The notes beneath the pieces are model-generated. The model was not told where the DNA came from. It worked only from the letters and a program-made list of their open reading frames with translations, and made no database searches. Below are positions 10,861 to 23,469 of a stretch of 64,000 bases of DNA, in pieces. Within the stretch, counting starts at the first letter, position 1, and the number at the start of each line of letters is the position of its first letter. The position numbers were made by a program, and so were the translations under genes. Origin of the DNA: Acridotheres tristis (taxonomy: Eukaryota > Chordata > Aves > Passeriformes > Sturnidae); the NCBI GenBank assembly GCA_037013685.1, contig CM072905.1, positions 11,436,991-11,500,990 on the forward strand, in the 5' to 3' direction.

Positions 10861-12052
10861 TGTGTGTGCCACTGTAGTGACCGTGTGTGGCACTGCAGGG
10901 ACCGTGTGTGGCACTGCAGGGACCGTGTGTGCCACTGCAGGGACTCTGTGTGTGCCACTGCAGGTACCGTGTGTGCCACTGCAGGGACCGTGTGTGCCAC
11001 TGCAGGGACCGTGTGTGCCACTGCAGGGACTCTGTGTGTGCCACTGTAGGGACTGTGTGTGCCACTGCAGGGACTCTGTATGTGCCACTGTAGGGACTGT
11101 GTGTGCCACTGCAGGTACCGTGTGTGCCACTGCAGGGACCGTGTATGGCACTGCAGGGACCGTGTGTGCCACTGCAGGGACCGTGTATGGCACTGCAGGG
11201 ACTCTGTGTGTGCCACTGCAGGGACCGTGTGTGCCACTGCAGGGACCCTGTGTGTGCCACTGCAGGGACCGTGTGTGCCACTGCAGGGACCGTGTGTGCC
11301 ACTGCAGGGACCCTGTGTGTGCCACTGCAGGGACTGTGTGTGTGCCACTGCAGGGACTCTGTGTGTGCCACTGCAGGGACTGTGTGTGCCACTGTAGGGA
11401 CCGTGTGTGCCACTGCAGGGACTCTGTGTATGCCACTGCAGGGACCGTGTGTGCCACTGCAGGGACCGTGTGTGCCACTGCAGGGACTCTGTGTGTGCCA
11501 CTGCAGGGACTGTGTGTGTGCCACTGCAGGGACTGTGTGTGCCACTGCAGGGACTCTGTGTGTGCCACTGCAGGGACTCTGTGTGTGCCACTGCAGGGAC
11601 TGTGTGTGTGCCACTGCAGGGACCGTGTATGGCACTGCAGGGACTCTGTGTGTGCCACTGCAGGGACTCTGTGTGTGCCACTGCAGGGACCGTGTGTGCC
11701 ACTGCAGGGACCGTGTGTGCCACTGCAGGGACTCTGTGTGTGCCACTGCAGGGACCGTGTGTGCCACTGCAGGGACCCTGTGTGTGCCACTGCAGGGACT
11801 GTGTGTGTGCCACTGCAGGGACCGTGTATGGCACTGCAGGGACTCTGTGTGTGCCACTGCAGGGACTCTGTGTGTGCCACTGCAGGGACCGTGTGTGCCA
11901 CTGCAGGGACCGTGTGTGCCACTGCAGGGACTCTGTGTGTGCCACTGCAGGGACCGTGTGTGTGCCACTGCAGGGACCGTGTGTGTGCCACTGCAGGGAC
12001 CGTGTGTGCCACTGCAGGGACCGTGTGTGCCACTGCAGGGATCCTGTGTGTT
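10861..12052. repeat. tandem array of 21/23-bp units (~1.2 kb)
   Basis: More than fifty copies of ACCGTGTGTGCCACTGCAGGG (21 bp) interspersed with a 23-bp form that adds a GT (ACTCTGTGTGTGCCACTG...). Variants include TGTAGGG, GCAGGTACC and GTATGGC. The array starts abruptly at TGTGTGTGCCACTGTAGTG and ends at GATCCTGTGTGTTCGG. It has essentially no stop codon in any frame, which produces long frames on both strands (for example 10862-12133 + and 10757-12160 -). There is no start context, splice structure or similarity to support a protein. Confidence 0.95.
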
Positions 12053-12734
12053 CGGGGGGCATGGGGAGCACTGGGGCTGTGGCTGTCCCTGTCCCACTCC
12101 CCAGTCCCCAGGGAACTCTGGCCCCTGATGTAGCAAAGTGTCCCAAGGCAGGCAGGACACACGAGGTTATTTCAGAACCAAGCTCCAGCGTGACATCTGC
12201 GGTGTCAGAGCTGGAGCAGCCTGGGCCAGTGGAACCCATGGCAGGGGGCTGGGATGGTCTCATGGTCCCAGCCCCAGCACAGCCCTGTGTTTGTGCAGGG
12301 CTGCTGCCCCACACCTCAGGCTCTGATTTTCCCATTGCTGGGGTCTCAGGGGAGGAAGCTCTTGGACAATTCAGCCATTTGTTTTGGCAGCTCCTGCGGG
12401 TGCCGGCTCCGGCCTTCCTGGATGTGTTGACGCGGAGCTGCTGGGCCCAGAGCTGCCAGGGCCTCCATCCTTCACTGCTCAGAGTAACAATGAGCAAAGG
12501 ACCCAGAGACATCCTTTCCCTGATCCTGGTCCTGTGTGAGGCTGTCCAGGGACTTTGGGATCTCCTCCTGTAAGAGGAAAGTACTTCATCCACCCAACCC
12601 TGCAAGAGCAGCATCCCAGAGGAATCCTGCCTGTCCCAGCTCCCCCTGCCCTGAACTCTGCAGAAATGAGACATCTCAACTTCTATAATAAAAGTTCCCA
12701 TTCCAAATCTCCTTGCAGCCCTTTTTGGATGCAG

Positions 12735-12978
12735 CATCTGCCAGAGGGCAGGGATGGATGGGATATTGGGCAGGAATTCTTCCCTGGGAGGGTGGGCAGG
12801 CCCTGGCACAGGGTGCCCAGAGCAGCTGTGGCTGCCCCTGGATCCCTGGCAGTGCCCAAGGCCAGGCTGGACATTGGGGCTTGGAGCAGCCTGGGACAGT
12901 GGGAGGTGTCCCTGCCATGGCAGGGGTGGCACTGGATGATCTTTAAGGTCCCTTCCAACCATTCTGGAATTCCATGAT
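12735..12978 (+). mobile_element. CR1 LINE 3' fragment
   Basis: Runs from TGCCAGAGGGCAGGGATGG through CCCCTGGATCCCTGGCAG to AAGGTCCCTTCCAACC and the tail GAATTCCATGATC. It is very close to the copy at 17825-18150 and therefore of the same subfamily. Confidence 0.9.
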
Positions 12979-15900
12979 CTCCCATTGTCCCATTGTCCTG
13001 CCCTGCAGCGCCAGGGCAGGGGGAGGCAGAGACAGCTCACCCTGGTTTCCAGCAGCAGGGATCTGTCAGGATGAGCTGGGCGGCTCCCCCAGGTGACTCA
13101 GAGCCGGGGATAGATAAAGCTGCCAACGCCTCAGACAGTTGTTTGGGGTTAATGAACATCAAATAGACCCAATACTGAGATGCTCCCTTCAGTCTGGCTG
13201 CCCGGAGGGCCCAGCCAAGGCCGTTCCTGCCCCAGTGAAGGGCGGCTCCGTGGGCCAGTGACAGGGATCGAGTCACGAATCCCAGGGCAGGACAGCTCCC
13301 TGCAGAGTGCCAGCACCATTCCTGTTGGAGCCCCTTCTCCTCCACGAGAGCCAGACTGATGCTCTCTGATATTCTTGGAGCCATCCATCATTCCCCTCTG
13401 GCCTGGGTGTCCTGGATGGAGGCTGGGGCACATCCCTGGACCTGTGGCTCGTCATGAATGCACAGATTGCTGCTGATCAGAAGCTGCTCCGTGTAGTGCT
13501 GAGCACAGGGGCTGACCCTCCCCAGCCCCTGGCACTGGAATTCCAGGAGGTTTTCCTGAGCCAAGCTCCCCACACTCCCCAGCTCTGTGCTGCTGTCCCG
13601 TTTGCCAGGCTCCCTGTGCCTGGTGAGTCAGCAGCATTCCTTCTCTTCCTTTTTTTCATGTGGATTTTTGCTGAGGCAGCCTGACTCCCTTATCTTGGTG
13701 CCAACACATTTCGGCAGGTCCCTGTGCCTCTCCTTCCTGCTCTGTGGCCCCATGAGGATTGGTCACAGCAGGTAGAGCTGTGGTCCCCGAGAAATGTCTC
13801 AGGCATCTCAGAGGCAGGAGCTCTGAGTTCCCCATGGAGCAGCCTGCTAGGATCCCCCAGCACTGCTGCTTAGGGCACCACTGCATAAAAGAGCATTTCT
13901 GTTGTTGGAAAATGGCCTGGGACACACGGATCAGGCAGTGTGGCACACTCCTCATGGGACAGGACAGGGAATGGGGCAGGATGGGCTGTGCTGCCCTCAG
14001 AAATGAGCCCCAGGGCCACAAAGGAGATGCTGAGAGACCTCCTGGTGCCCTCAAAGCTTTCTCCTTCCCTCTTGTCCGTGGGGTGTTCTCATTTGCTACT
14101 GAAACCCGTCTGGAGGCAGCAGAGCCCTGAGCCTGGGGCTGGAGAGTGACCGGAGGTGACATTTGTGTCACCGCACCTCCACAGTCCTGCTCTGAGCAGA
14201 AGTGGTTTTGTCTTCTGTGGCAGCCTCAGGGTAAATCCCCCTCACTACCTGTTGCTGCCTGCACTCCCTTTTCCCCTTGTGAAATCAAAGTATTCCAAAG
14301 ACCTCGAAGTGTGTATCTCTGTAGCCACCCTTTCCCATTCCCTGTCCTGTTGCACCCAGCACAGTCAGGCCACACAAAAGCCAAATCCGTGTTTTGTTGC
14401 TATAGAGAAATGGAGATTTGGCCCGTCAGACCAGCAGAAGTTGGTTATTTAATCCTGAGGAGCCCATGGAGAAGTAAAGGGGGATGGAATTACTCTGAAC
14501 CTTTTTTGTGCTAACTTTCAGGAATTTGAAGTTGGAAAAACCAGTCTCAGTTTCTGTCTTTGCTGCTTACCTGTGTCACAGCATTTTAACTGCAGCACAC
14601 AAAAGATGGGTGGGAGTATTGTGGGGATGAGTAGGATGGGAGTATCTCAGATAATAAAGCCAGTAAAAAATTATTCTCAGGATAACTTTCCATATTAAAC
14701 AGCAGGTTAATTGAACCTGAGACATGCAGTAGAAATGTGCTGATTCCAACAACATTTTCCAGCAGCAAAAAAAAAAAAAAGGAAATATTTTGTTTGAGCA
14801 GTATAGAAACTCCAGCAGAAGCACAATGTTTTTGTTCTGTCATTAATTTCATTTAATGTAGAGTGTAAATTTTCATATGTTACTGTCTTTCTAGATTGTA
14901 TCACTTACACATGTGCAGTGTGATGTAGGAAAGACACAGGAGGGACAGGAATCATGGAAAGAGTCGCTGAAGTGAAACATTGTAATGGCCCTAAACTGCT
15001 GCCTGGGAGGAAATGTTGTTCCTTGGCAAACACAAGAATTCCAGCTTTTTGTGCAGAATCAGAATCAATCTCTCCCTTTACATAAGGATTTCCCAGGCAA
15101 TGGAAATTGCAGCTCCCAGCCAGGATGTTGTGAGTGTTAATGATTCCCTGGAGTCAGATGTAGCAGGAGATAACTCGAGGGAAGCTGGATAACGCCCTTG
15201 CTTTGAGCCATTCACATATTCACACCCCTGGCTGGCTGGGAACACAGTGCAGTGGGGATGCTCTGATCCTGGGGATGGATCCTGGGGACAGGTGCTGAGA
15301 ATGGGTCCTGGGGATGGATCCTGGGGATGGATCCTGGGGCTGGATCCTGGGGATGGGTCCTGGGGATGGATCCTGGGGACAGGTGCTGAGGATGGGTCCT
15401 GGGGATGGATCCTGGGGATGGGTCCTGGGGACAGGTGCTGGGCTCCTCCCAGGACTGGAATGGTTGTGATCCCTGCTCCAGGAGTGGCAATGGCATAAGA
15501 ACTTTTCTGACTATTCCACAACAAGCTTGTGTTCACCTTGATAAAGCAGCTGCAGCAGCACCTTCCCAAAAAGCTTTCAAGGAGGAAAACAACTTTCTGT
15601 TTCTAACAAGGACCTCCAGCATCAGCTGAGCAGGCTTTATTTTCATTTTTCTTCTCCACAAAAGTTTCCATGGTGTCCAAAAGCCATTTTCTGTCAAAAT
15701 GGGTTTTGATAGAAAATATTTTACTAAATCTGTTTGCAACTGATTCCAAACTGTGCCAAGAAAGAAGGAATGAGTAAATGTGCTTCTCGGCACATTAAAG
15801 GGAATATCCCAGACTTCCCAGAGCCTCTGGAGGGTGTTTGGGTGGTCTTGGTGGAGCTGGGCCCATCCCAGCCTCCGGTAAATGTTAAACTAACAAATAA

Positions 15901-17824
15901 ATCTGCTTCATTCAGCAACCAGAGCTGAGCCTTCGAGCTGGGGTGAAGCTTTTAAATATCACCAGGCATATTTTCTATGAAGGAAGGAAGGATCTTAATT
16001 CCAGCATTCCAACCCAAAATAGACATCCCTAAGAATAGCCCTTCCCCATGGCAGGGCAGGATGCTGCCAGGAGGAAAAGGGGTTGAGGGGAACAAGGAGA
16101 GCATTCCCTGAACAGGCTGGAATTGGGAAGTGATGGGGTTTAGCACTGGCTGTGGGTGATTGGCCCTGGAGCACCCAACCCCATGGAGGTGGCTCAGAGC
16201 TGCTCCTTGGGCTGGGGCTGGAACAGCCAGGGGCTCCCGGGGTGGATGGAGCTGTTCCACAGGGCCCTGCTGGCCCCTGCAGTGGAGGTCCCTGCTGTCC
16301 TTCCCCCTCAGCCATGCACCAGGCAGGCAGAGGATGCTCCAGCCAGGCTCTGTGTCCCCATGGAGAGGAGCAAAGGCATCCCCTGGGAATAGTGAGGTTG
16401 GGCAGCACAGCCTCTCTTCCAAAGGAGTTATCCTGTATCCGGAGCTGCCAGGCTGGAGGGATGTCTCTGGATAGGGAAGACTCTTATTCCCATCTCTTCC
16501 AGTTTGAAAAGCACGGTGCTGGAGTACCCCAGGCTCCATGGAGTTCAACAAGAGATTAGAGGGATGGAGTCTGTGTTCCCACCCCTTTTCCCTACATTTG
16601 AACACTTTTGATTTGGAGATTCCCCTTTTGGGCATCACCTTTTCTTTGCAAATATGAGCTTCGGAGAAGAATCTTGGCATGAGAGATGAGTTTCTCAAAC
16701 AGCTTCATGACCCTCGAGTTGTGGCTTTAACAAAACCCCGAATTTCCATGGAAGCCCCAATGAAACAATAAAATCTGACAGCAGAGGCAGCTCCTTCTGC
16801 CCCACTTCCTTCCTGTATGGGCTGGCAGAGCAATTTCAATTTACCAAGTTATAAACACCCTCAGAAGCTGAGAGCTCAACATCTCCTGGAGGTTCCAGCT
16901 GTACCTTCCCAGTTCCTAGAGCTTGTACATGTTCCTGGTACATCCTGTCTGCAGCTTTTGGGAGCCTTTTCTGTGCAACTTCAGAATCACATTTGGATTA
17001 AGCTTTCCTCACAATCAGTCACTGGACTCTGGTGATGCTCAGCACTAAATAACATCATGCCAAGGTTTTAGTGAGCACGTGCTAGACCTCAAATATCCTG
17101 ATTTTGGCTTTAGCAAATTGCATCTTTAGTTTGAAAACAGCATTTTGAAGGCTGCATGTTCCTGGTGGAGGATGGGTTGTCCCAGTTCATATCCATAGGG
17201 AAAGTGTCCCCATGGGAGCTGGTTGTGGTGATTCCCTCAGCTTCCCGGGGGCAGAAGGGGGAAATTCTGGGGCAGAATCATGATGATATTAAATGCATAA
17301 GCAAGGGAATGAGCTGGCTCTGTTTTATAGCCCAGCTTTACAAGTGAGATGATTTATATATCAGGTGGGTTAAAAAATGTTGGTCTAAAACCAGGCAAAA
17401 CCCACTGGGTTTGGCCAATTACTCACTTGGTTCTTTGGGCCCCTCTCAAATAAAACTCCAGATAGGTGTAATGAAATCACAAACCCCCAAATGTGAAAGA
17501 TGCCTCACCCAAACCCTGACGAGCCCCAAGGAGCTGAATCTCACACTCTGGAAAGAGGGGAAAATAATGAGGTGGAAAAATGTGAGCTCCACCAGGCTGC
17601 AAACCTGAAAGCTTTTGGTGCTTGTTTGTGGCAAACCAAACCAAGGAGGGGAGCTCAGGGCAGAATTCCAGTGTGGAAAGGGCTGGGCCAGCCCAGTTGG
17701 CTATTTCCTGCTTCTTGCACTTTCCAAGGGATAAACTCTCCACTGAGACAAGAGGGAACACTCTTCCCATGGGATAAGGATTCAAACACACCTCTGTGAG
17801 CGCGTGCTGTGTGCTGAGTCCTTG
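12979..17824. other. intergenic, no gene seen
   Basis: The only structured element is a 13-bp array at 15266-15443. AT-richer unique sequence lies at 14500-15060 and 16560-17400. No coding exon, RNA gene or clear transposon could be supported. Confidence 0.5.
15266..15443 (+). repeat. 13-bp tandem array
   Basis: The unit TCCTGGGGATGGA repeats with variants (CTGGGGACAGG, TGCTGAGGATGGG) over about 180 bp. Because 13 is not a multiple of three, the translation has a 13-residue period (Gly/Asp/Trp-rich), which is a by-product of the repeat. Confidence 0.9.
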
Positions 17825-18150
17825 CAGTGCCTAAAGAGGCTCTGGGAGAGCTGGAGAGGGACTTTGGACAGGGGATGGAGTGACAGGACACAGGGAATGG
17901 CTTCCCACTGCCAGAGGGCAGGGATGGATGGGATATTGGGCAGGAATTCTTCCCTGGGAGGGTGGGCAGGCCCTGGCACAGGGTGCCCAGAGCAGCTGTG
18001 GCTGCCCCTGGATCCCTGGCAGTGCCCAAGGCCAGGTTGGACATTGGGGCTTGGAGCAGCCTGGGACAGTGGGAGATGTCCCTGCCATGGCAGGGATAGC
18101 ACTGGATGATCTTTAAGGTCCCTTCCAAACCAAACCATTCCATGATTCCA
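17825..18150 (+). mobile_element. CR1 LINE 3' fragment
   Basis: Begins near TAAAGAGGCTCTGGGAGAG and ends CCAAACCATTCCATGATTCC. Over about 230 bp it differs from the 12735 copy at only a handful of positions by eye, which suggests recent activity of this subfamily. Confidence 0.9.
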
Positions 18151-19899
18151 GGATTGTTGGTGATTGTAGATGATAAGGGCAAGCAGATAATGATATAATT
18201 TCTCCAAAAACTGTGGGAAAATGCAGATTTCCTGGTATGCTTTTCCTGCTTTTGTTATATATTGCAAATGTCTTCTGGTCATTATTTGCTTCACATCTTT
18301 ATCTGGTTTTATCTGTTCTCATTGTTCCAAGGTGCAGTCAGGGTGGTTTGTTTTGCTCTGTCTAGCTGATGGCTGAAGGTGGATCACGTTCCAGGGCCCC
18401 CCTGCCCACCCCCAGGCTCCTTTGTGTAATGAATTTCTGGATGCAGGGCACTCCTCCTTTCCCAGGCCTGTGGGTGACATGGGGAGAGCCCAGCCTGGTG
18501 TTCCTCACCCCACTACGTCACAGGCCTGGTGCAAAATGTCTGTTCCTTGGATTGTGATTGTGTACAGCAAAATTTAGGAAGAAACCGTGGGGTTTAGAGG
18601 AAAACTGAGAGGCTGGCTTTTGGGGGTGCAGGTGAAAATCCCAGCTCAAACCTCGAAATTGGAGCAAACTTTTATGAAGGAGAGCCCTCAGTGATTTTCA
18701 TTCTTTCCTTTTAGTCTGAATGACATCCATCTCTCCAAAACATGCCAGAATTAACCTTTACCTGCAGGCAGCTCAGGATATAATCAGAAAACATCATTTG
18801 CTTAAACTCCTTGAAAATATTTGTCACTACAAGGGGAAGAAGCCCATGGCTTCATTCCTGCTTTCCATTTCCATGGGCAGGCACCGTGTGCTCCGTCTGG
18901 CTGAGCGGACATGGGGCTCCAGGGATAAAAATGTCATGTAATATGAGAGAAAGTATCAGCAAAATATTTGTATAATGAAATGTTAACGATCCCTCTAAAG
19001 GTCTGTGCAGGGCAGGGCAGAGAGGAGCCTCTCCTCTGGCTGCAGTGTGGCAGGGAGGGACAGATGCACAGAACGGCACCGGCACTTTATTGGGAAATCT
19101 GATCTGCCCTTTCCAGCAAAAAAAACCCTGACAAACCATACCAAGTCATTTGCAGGATCTGATTTGATCTGATCTGATCTGATCGCAGCTGTCTTAATTA
19201 TTTTTCATCTCTTCATGGGAATGGCTTCCCTTTGTTTTGGAGGATAAACATCCTGCGTGCTCCTCGGCCCTGCCGCTGCCCCAAGGCTGGAGCTCAGGGC
19301 TGGGCTGGGAGCGCAGCCAGAGCCAGAGCCAGCCCCATTTCCATGCAGGATCCAGCCTGGCATCCTGGCTGGGCTGGGGCAGCTACGGGGGCCAGGCACC
19401 GGTGTGAAAGAAAAGCAAATTCTCTGAAAGGAAAGGACAGTTCACATCCAGGCTCTGATTCCAGCTGAATATTTGGCCAGGTGAGCCTGGCAGCTTTGTT
19501 GTCCTTACTCAGCACCTAAAGGTAGTTGGAGTTTTTCATATCACAAATCAAAACAGCTCTTAAATACAGCCCTCAGGGCAAATCTGATCAAAGAAAGTGT
19601 TGTCTGGAGTTTGAGAATCCCTCAAGTGATCCCAAATAATGAGTGATACTGAAATGGGAAATCATTGCTACATTTGTAGCAGCAGTAGCTCTGCAGGTGA
19701 TCCCTCTGCAGGGGTGTTCAGCAAGTCAGGCACAGCCTGGCTGGTGTTGAGAACCAGCTGTGCTCACAAACACTTGGTTTGTTCTGTGTGTGAGGGACAA
19801 ACCAGCCAAGGCCACCTGGATTTTGGGAAGTTGAAATAAAAGCGGCTGGAATTGAAATGGTTGTGTTTTGGTTGCACCTCTGAGGTCCGCTGGGCACAT
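18151..19899. other. intergenic, no gene seen
   Basis: Unique-looking sequence with a short pentanucleotide repeat at 19157-19187. I see no gene. Confidence 0.55.
19157..19187 (+). repeat. (GATCT)n microsatellite
   Basis: GATCTGATTTGATCTGATCT continues for two more units. The unit contains GATC. Confidence 0.85.
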
Positions 19900-20330
19900 C
19901 ACAGAATCATAGAAAGACTTGGGTTGGGAGGGACCTCAAAGCTCATCCAGTGCCACCCCTGCCATGGCAGGGACACCTCCCACTGTCCCAGACTGGTCCA
20001 AGCCCCAGTGTCCAACCTGGCCTTGGGCACTGCCAGGGATCCAGGGGCAGCCACAGCTGCTCTGGGCACCCCGTGCCAGGAGGGCCTGCCCACCCTCCCA
20101 GGGAACAATTCCTGCCCAATATCCCATCCATCCCTGCCCTCTGGCAGTGGGAAGCCATTCCCTGTGTCCTGTCACTCTCTGCCTGGGTAAAAAGTTGCTC
20201 TCCCTCTTTTTTCTAATCTCCCTTCAGGCCCTGGCAGGGGCTCTGAGCTCTCCCTGGAACCTCCTCTTCTCCAGGTGAACGCCCCCAGCTCTGCCAGCCT
20301 GGCTCTGGATGGCAGGGCTGCAGATGTTCC
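19900..20330 (-). mobile_element. CR1 LINE 3' fragment
   Basis: Begins with the reversed tail CACAGAATCATAGAAAGAC and continues through CTTGGGTTGGGAGGGACC, the usual CCATGGCAGGGACACC block, and CTTCTCCAGGTGAACGCC. It is opposite in orientation to the 17825 copy 1.7 kb away. Confidence 0.88.
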
Positions 20331-21049
20331 CTCTGCTCCCTCTCCTCCAGCCCGAGCTGCTGGCCGTGTCCTACAGCCAGGGAAGGAGGGATATGGGGGA
20401 AGGACAGGGTGGACACTGGCAGCGTGTCCCTGGGCTGGGGCAGTCAGGGCACTGCACACCCACGGTTCACTGGGTTCTTGAGGGGGTTTTGCTGGATTTC
20501 CCTGCCCTGGCTGTACCAGGGGTTTGACAGGAGCTCTGCCCAGGGCTCAGCCAGGGCATGGTGGGGCTGCAGGCTCAGAATGGATCCTCACCTGCAGCTC
20601 AAGCACAGCATCCCATGGCTCCAGTGCCATGCCCAGCAGTTCTCTGCAGCCATTCCCAGCAGGAACATTTCCTGGGCATTTACTGAGAGAAGGGTGCACT
20701 GGGAGATGTTTTCCTTCCCCTGAGCTGGAGCTGGGATGTAGCAGTGGAAGGGGACACACGGGCCATTCCCTTCTGGAGCTGCAGGTCCCATGGGTACTTG
20801 GGGCTGCTGGGATTATTATGGGATTATTGCAGTTCCTGTAGCAGTGATCCTACAGGCCAGGAGTCAGGGGCACTTCTGCAGCAAAGGCTCCTCTCTGGCC
20901 GTGTCCTAAGTGGCACCAAAAGGACGTGGAGCATCCCCAGCTTGTGCCAGGGGACAGTGCAGGGTACATCCCCCCTCTCCAAAGCCTGGGGAAGGGCGTT
21001 GGGATGACCATGGGGGGGAGCTGAAAAGTGAGGAGATTTTGGAGACTGG
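20331..21049. other. intergenic, no gene seen
   Basis: GC-rich unique sequence between two CR1 copies. Nothing recognisable. Confidence 0.5.
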
Positions 21050-21098
21050 GACTTCAGGATCTTTAAGGTCCTTTCCAACTCAAACCATTCTGTGATTT
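21050..21098 (+). mobile_element. CR1 LINE 3'-tail fragment
   Basis: CTTCAGGATCTTTAAGGTCC, then TTTCCAACTCAAACCATTC and TGTGATTTT. Only the last ~50 bp of CR1 are recognisable. Confidence 0.7.
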
Positions 21099-22661
21099 TA
21101 ATTTTTTTAAAAGCAATTTCCATGAATGCTGGTTTGTATTTTTTTCCAGATGAGCTTTCTGGGCCCTTCCCCACCAGGATTGTGTTCAGCCCTCACTATT
21201 TCCCCAGGGGCAGGGGCTGAGGTTGTTTCTATCAGCTCTGCAGACATTTTGATCCTTTTGCTGTCTGTGGAGTCAGCCTGAATACGATGACAGGGAAAAA
21301 AGTCCGGTAACTGCCTCCCTTTCCAATGCAAGCCCTTTGCCAAAGCAATAAAAAAACTTTAAACAATGGCCAGTCATGATATAAACCAGCCCTGGATCTG
21401 TCTGCCAAAATTCACCTCAAGAAAAGATGTCCAGAAATAAACAGTAACCTATAAAAAGCCCCACAGACTTAGAGAGAGTCCCCTCGGCGTGTTAATTGCT
21501 TTCACATCTGGCTCTGAAATGAGGAGTGTGTAAGGAGAGGCCACAAATAACTCACTGCAGCTGAGCACTAAAGCATGTGTGGATCATCAGTCACCAGAGC
21601 CATCCACTTCTACTCAGAGACCTCAGATGCTGGGGCTCACTTTTAAATTTTGTGTTTAAACTGCCCTGAAATAATGGGGCTGATGTTAATAAACAGCACG
21701 TGGTTAAATGCTTTCACAGGTGGGATATTTCAAGGTAAATGTAGAGAGACTGGGTTCATTTCCCTTTTTCTCCCTCCATCAGTTACTGGAGCAGTTTTTG
21801 CCTGCCCTTCTTGAGAAGAAGTCAGCCCCAGGGTAGGTAGAAGGTTTGATAATCAAGGGCTGCAGCAAGGTGGGATATACAAAGGAAAAATCTTGGGATG
21901 GTTTCAGGAGGTCTTTTCTGTGTGGTAAGCAGGTGACCCCGAAGTGTGACCTTGTGTGAGCTTGGCTGGAAGGTCTAAACTTCCCCGGGCTCCTGTCAGA
22001 TCACAGGGGGGCAGAGCTGTGCTGGATGCTCTGCACCCCCTGCTCTGGGCTCCTGGTCATCTCCCAGCCAAGGTCTGCAGCTTCTTTGTGGCTCAGAGGG
22101 TGCACGGAGCTGTGTCCTCTTGCCCCACACCTGCTGCTTTGTGCAGCTGGGGGATTCTGTGCTGCGAGAGCCCCTGGGCTTGTTGGGTGCAGTTCAGAGC
22201 ACACCGGCCCCACTGCCCTGGACTTTGCAGTGCCCCCAGTGCAGGGAGCAAAGCCCAGAGCTCCCCCAGCCCAGGAGGGACTGAAGAGGCTGCAGGGAGA
22301 CTCTCTCTGAACTAAGTTTTTTATTTCCAATGGTTCCTGGGCACTGCTGAGAGCGTCACTAGTAAGCGATGATATTTTCTGAGGTCACTGCTGCTGTAAT
22401 TACAGGAGTGATCCCAGGCTTAACCTTGGGGATGAGCAGAGCCTGCCCTGAGCATCTGTGGTTTGGTGGTTGTGACTCATCACGAGAGCTCAGGGAGGGA
22501 TTTGTGATGATTTATTCATGCCACATTTATTGTTTGGAAAGCTCAGTCAAATGCTGCTCTGGTTAGACTGAATAAGTCAGCTGCCAACCTACTTTTGGTT
22601 TGTTTTTGATTTCTTCATTGCTTTCTCTCTAAGAGCCTCATATTCAGAGGTGAAAGTCATC
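21099..22661. other. intergenic unique sequence, AT-richer, no gene seen
   Basis: The part at about 21340-21760 is low in repeats and AT-rich, with homeobox-like TTAATTG and E-box-like CACGTG motifs. It reads like non-coding sequence under constraint, but there is no alignment to show it. Confidence 0.35.
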
Positions 22662-22800
22662 TCAGAATCATGGAATGGTTTGGGTTGGGAGGAAACCTAC
22701 AGCCCATTTCATCCCACCCCCTGCCATGGGCAGGGACACCTTCCACTGTCCCAGGCTGCTCCAAACCCCATCCAAGCCAGCCCACTCTGGGGTTCCGTGG
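22662..22800 (-). mobile_element. CR1 LINE 3' fragment
   Basis: CAGAATCATGGAATGGTTTG leads into GGGTTGGGAGGAAACC and CCATGGGCAGGGACACC. The copy is short and more diverged than the 19900 copy. Confidence 0.85.
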
Positions 22801-23469
22801 CTCTATGAATGAACAGTTGATCCCTTTCAGGCAGGTGTGCAGCATTTATGGGAGACAGAGGAGTATTCAAACGTGAGCCCAAGAGTGACTGGGCTGTTCT
22901 GGCTACGTGCAGGCTCTCAGGGGGTGCTTTCAAGGATCTGGATCTGGGTATTTTCAGCAGGGCAGCTTCTGACCCAGTGTAATGCTGTATTAATAGACAG
23001 CAGAATGTAGAGCTGTGACACAAAAGATTGACAGCTCTTGGCAGTAGATTTTGTACTCAGGTATCTAAATGTATCCCTTGAAATTCTAGTTTGGCTAGGC
23101 TGGGCTGCCTTGCTGAGAACTGGCACCTCTGCTTCCCACCAGCTCCCCGGGTTCAGCCTGGTTTTGTTCTTTTATTCGAGGCTTCAGCACAAGCTGTGTC
23201 CTCACGTGTCCATCCAAACTGGATGTGCCCCAGCACAACTGGGTGGGGACAGTTTGTAATTTTAGTGATGTTGCAGCTGTTGGAGTTGTAGTCAGAATTA
23301 AGGAACAGGTTCAATTACTCGAATAAATGGTGGTGGTGTAAACAGCCTGGTATTCAGAGATCTGGGATTTTGGCATCACCGACTCTGCACTTGGCAGCTA
23401 CTTGAGAGTTGCTTGTGGTATCTGACTGTGTTACCTGTGCCAATTCTTCTCATCTTTGCAGCTTTTAGG

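Noticed and set aside
10632..13040. 802-residue open frame on the - strand (and 460-470 residue frames beside it)
   Set aside because: It is produced by the 21/23-bp tandem array plus a CR1 fragment. All six frames are open through the array, and no splice structure, start context or known protein fits.
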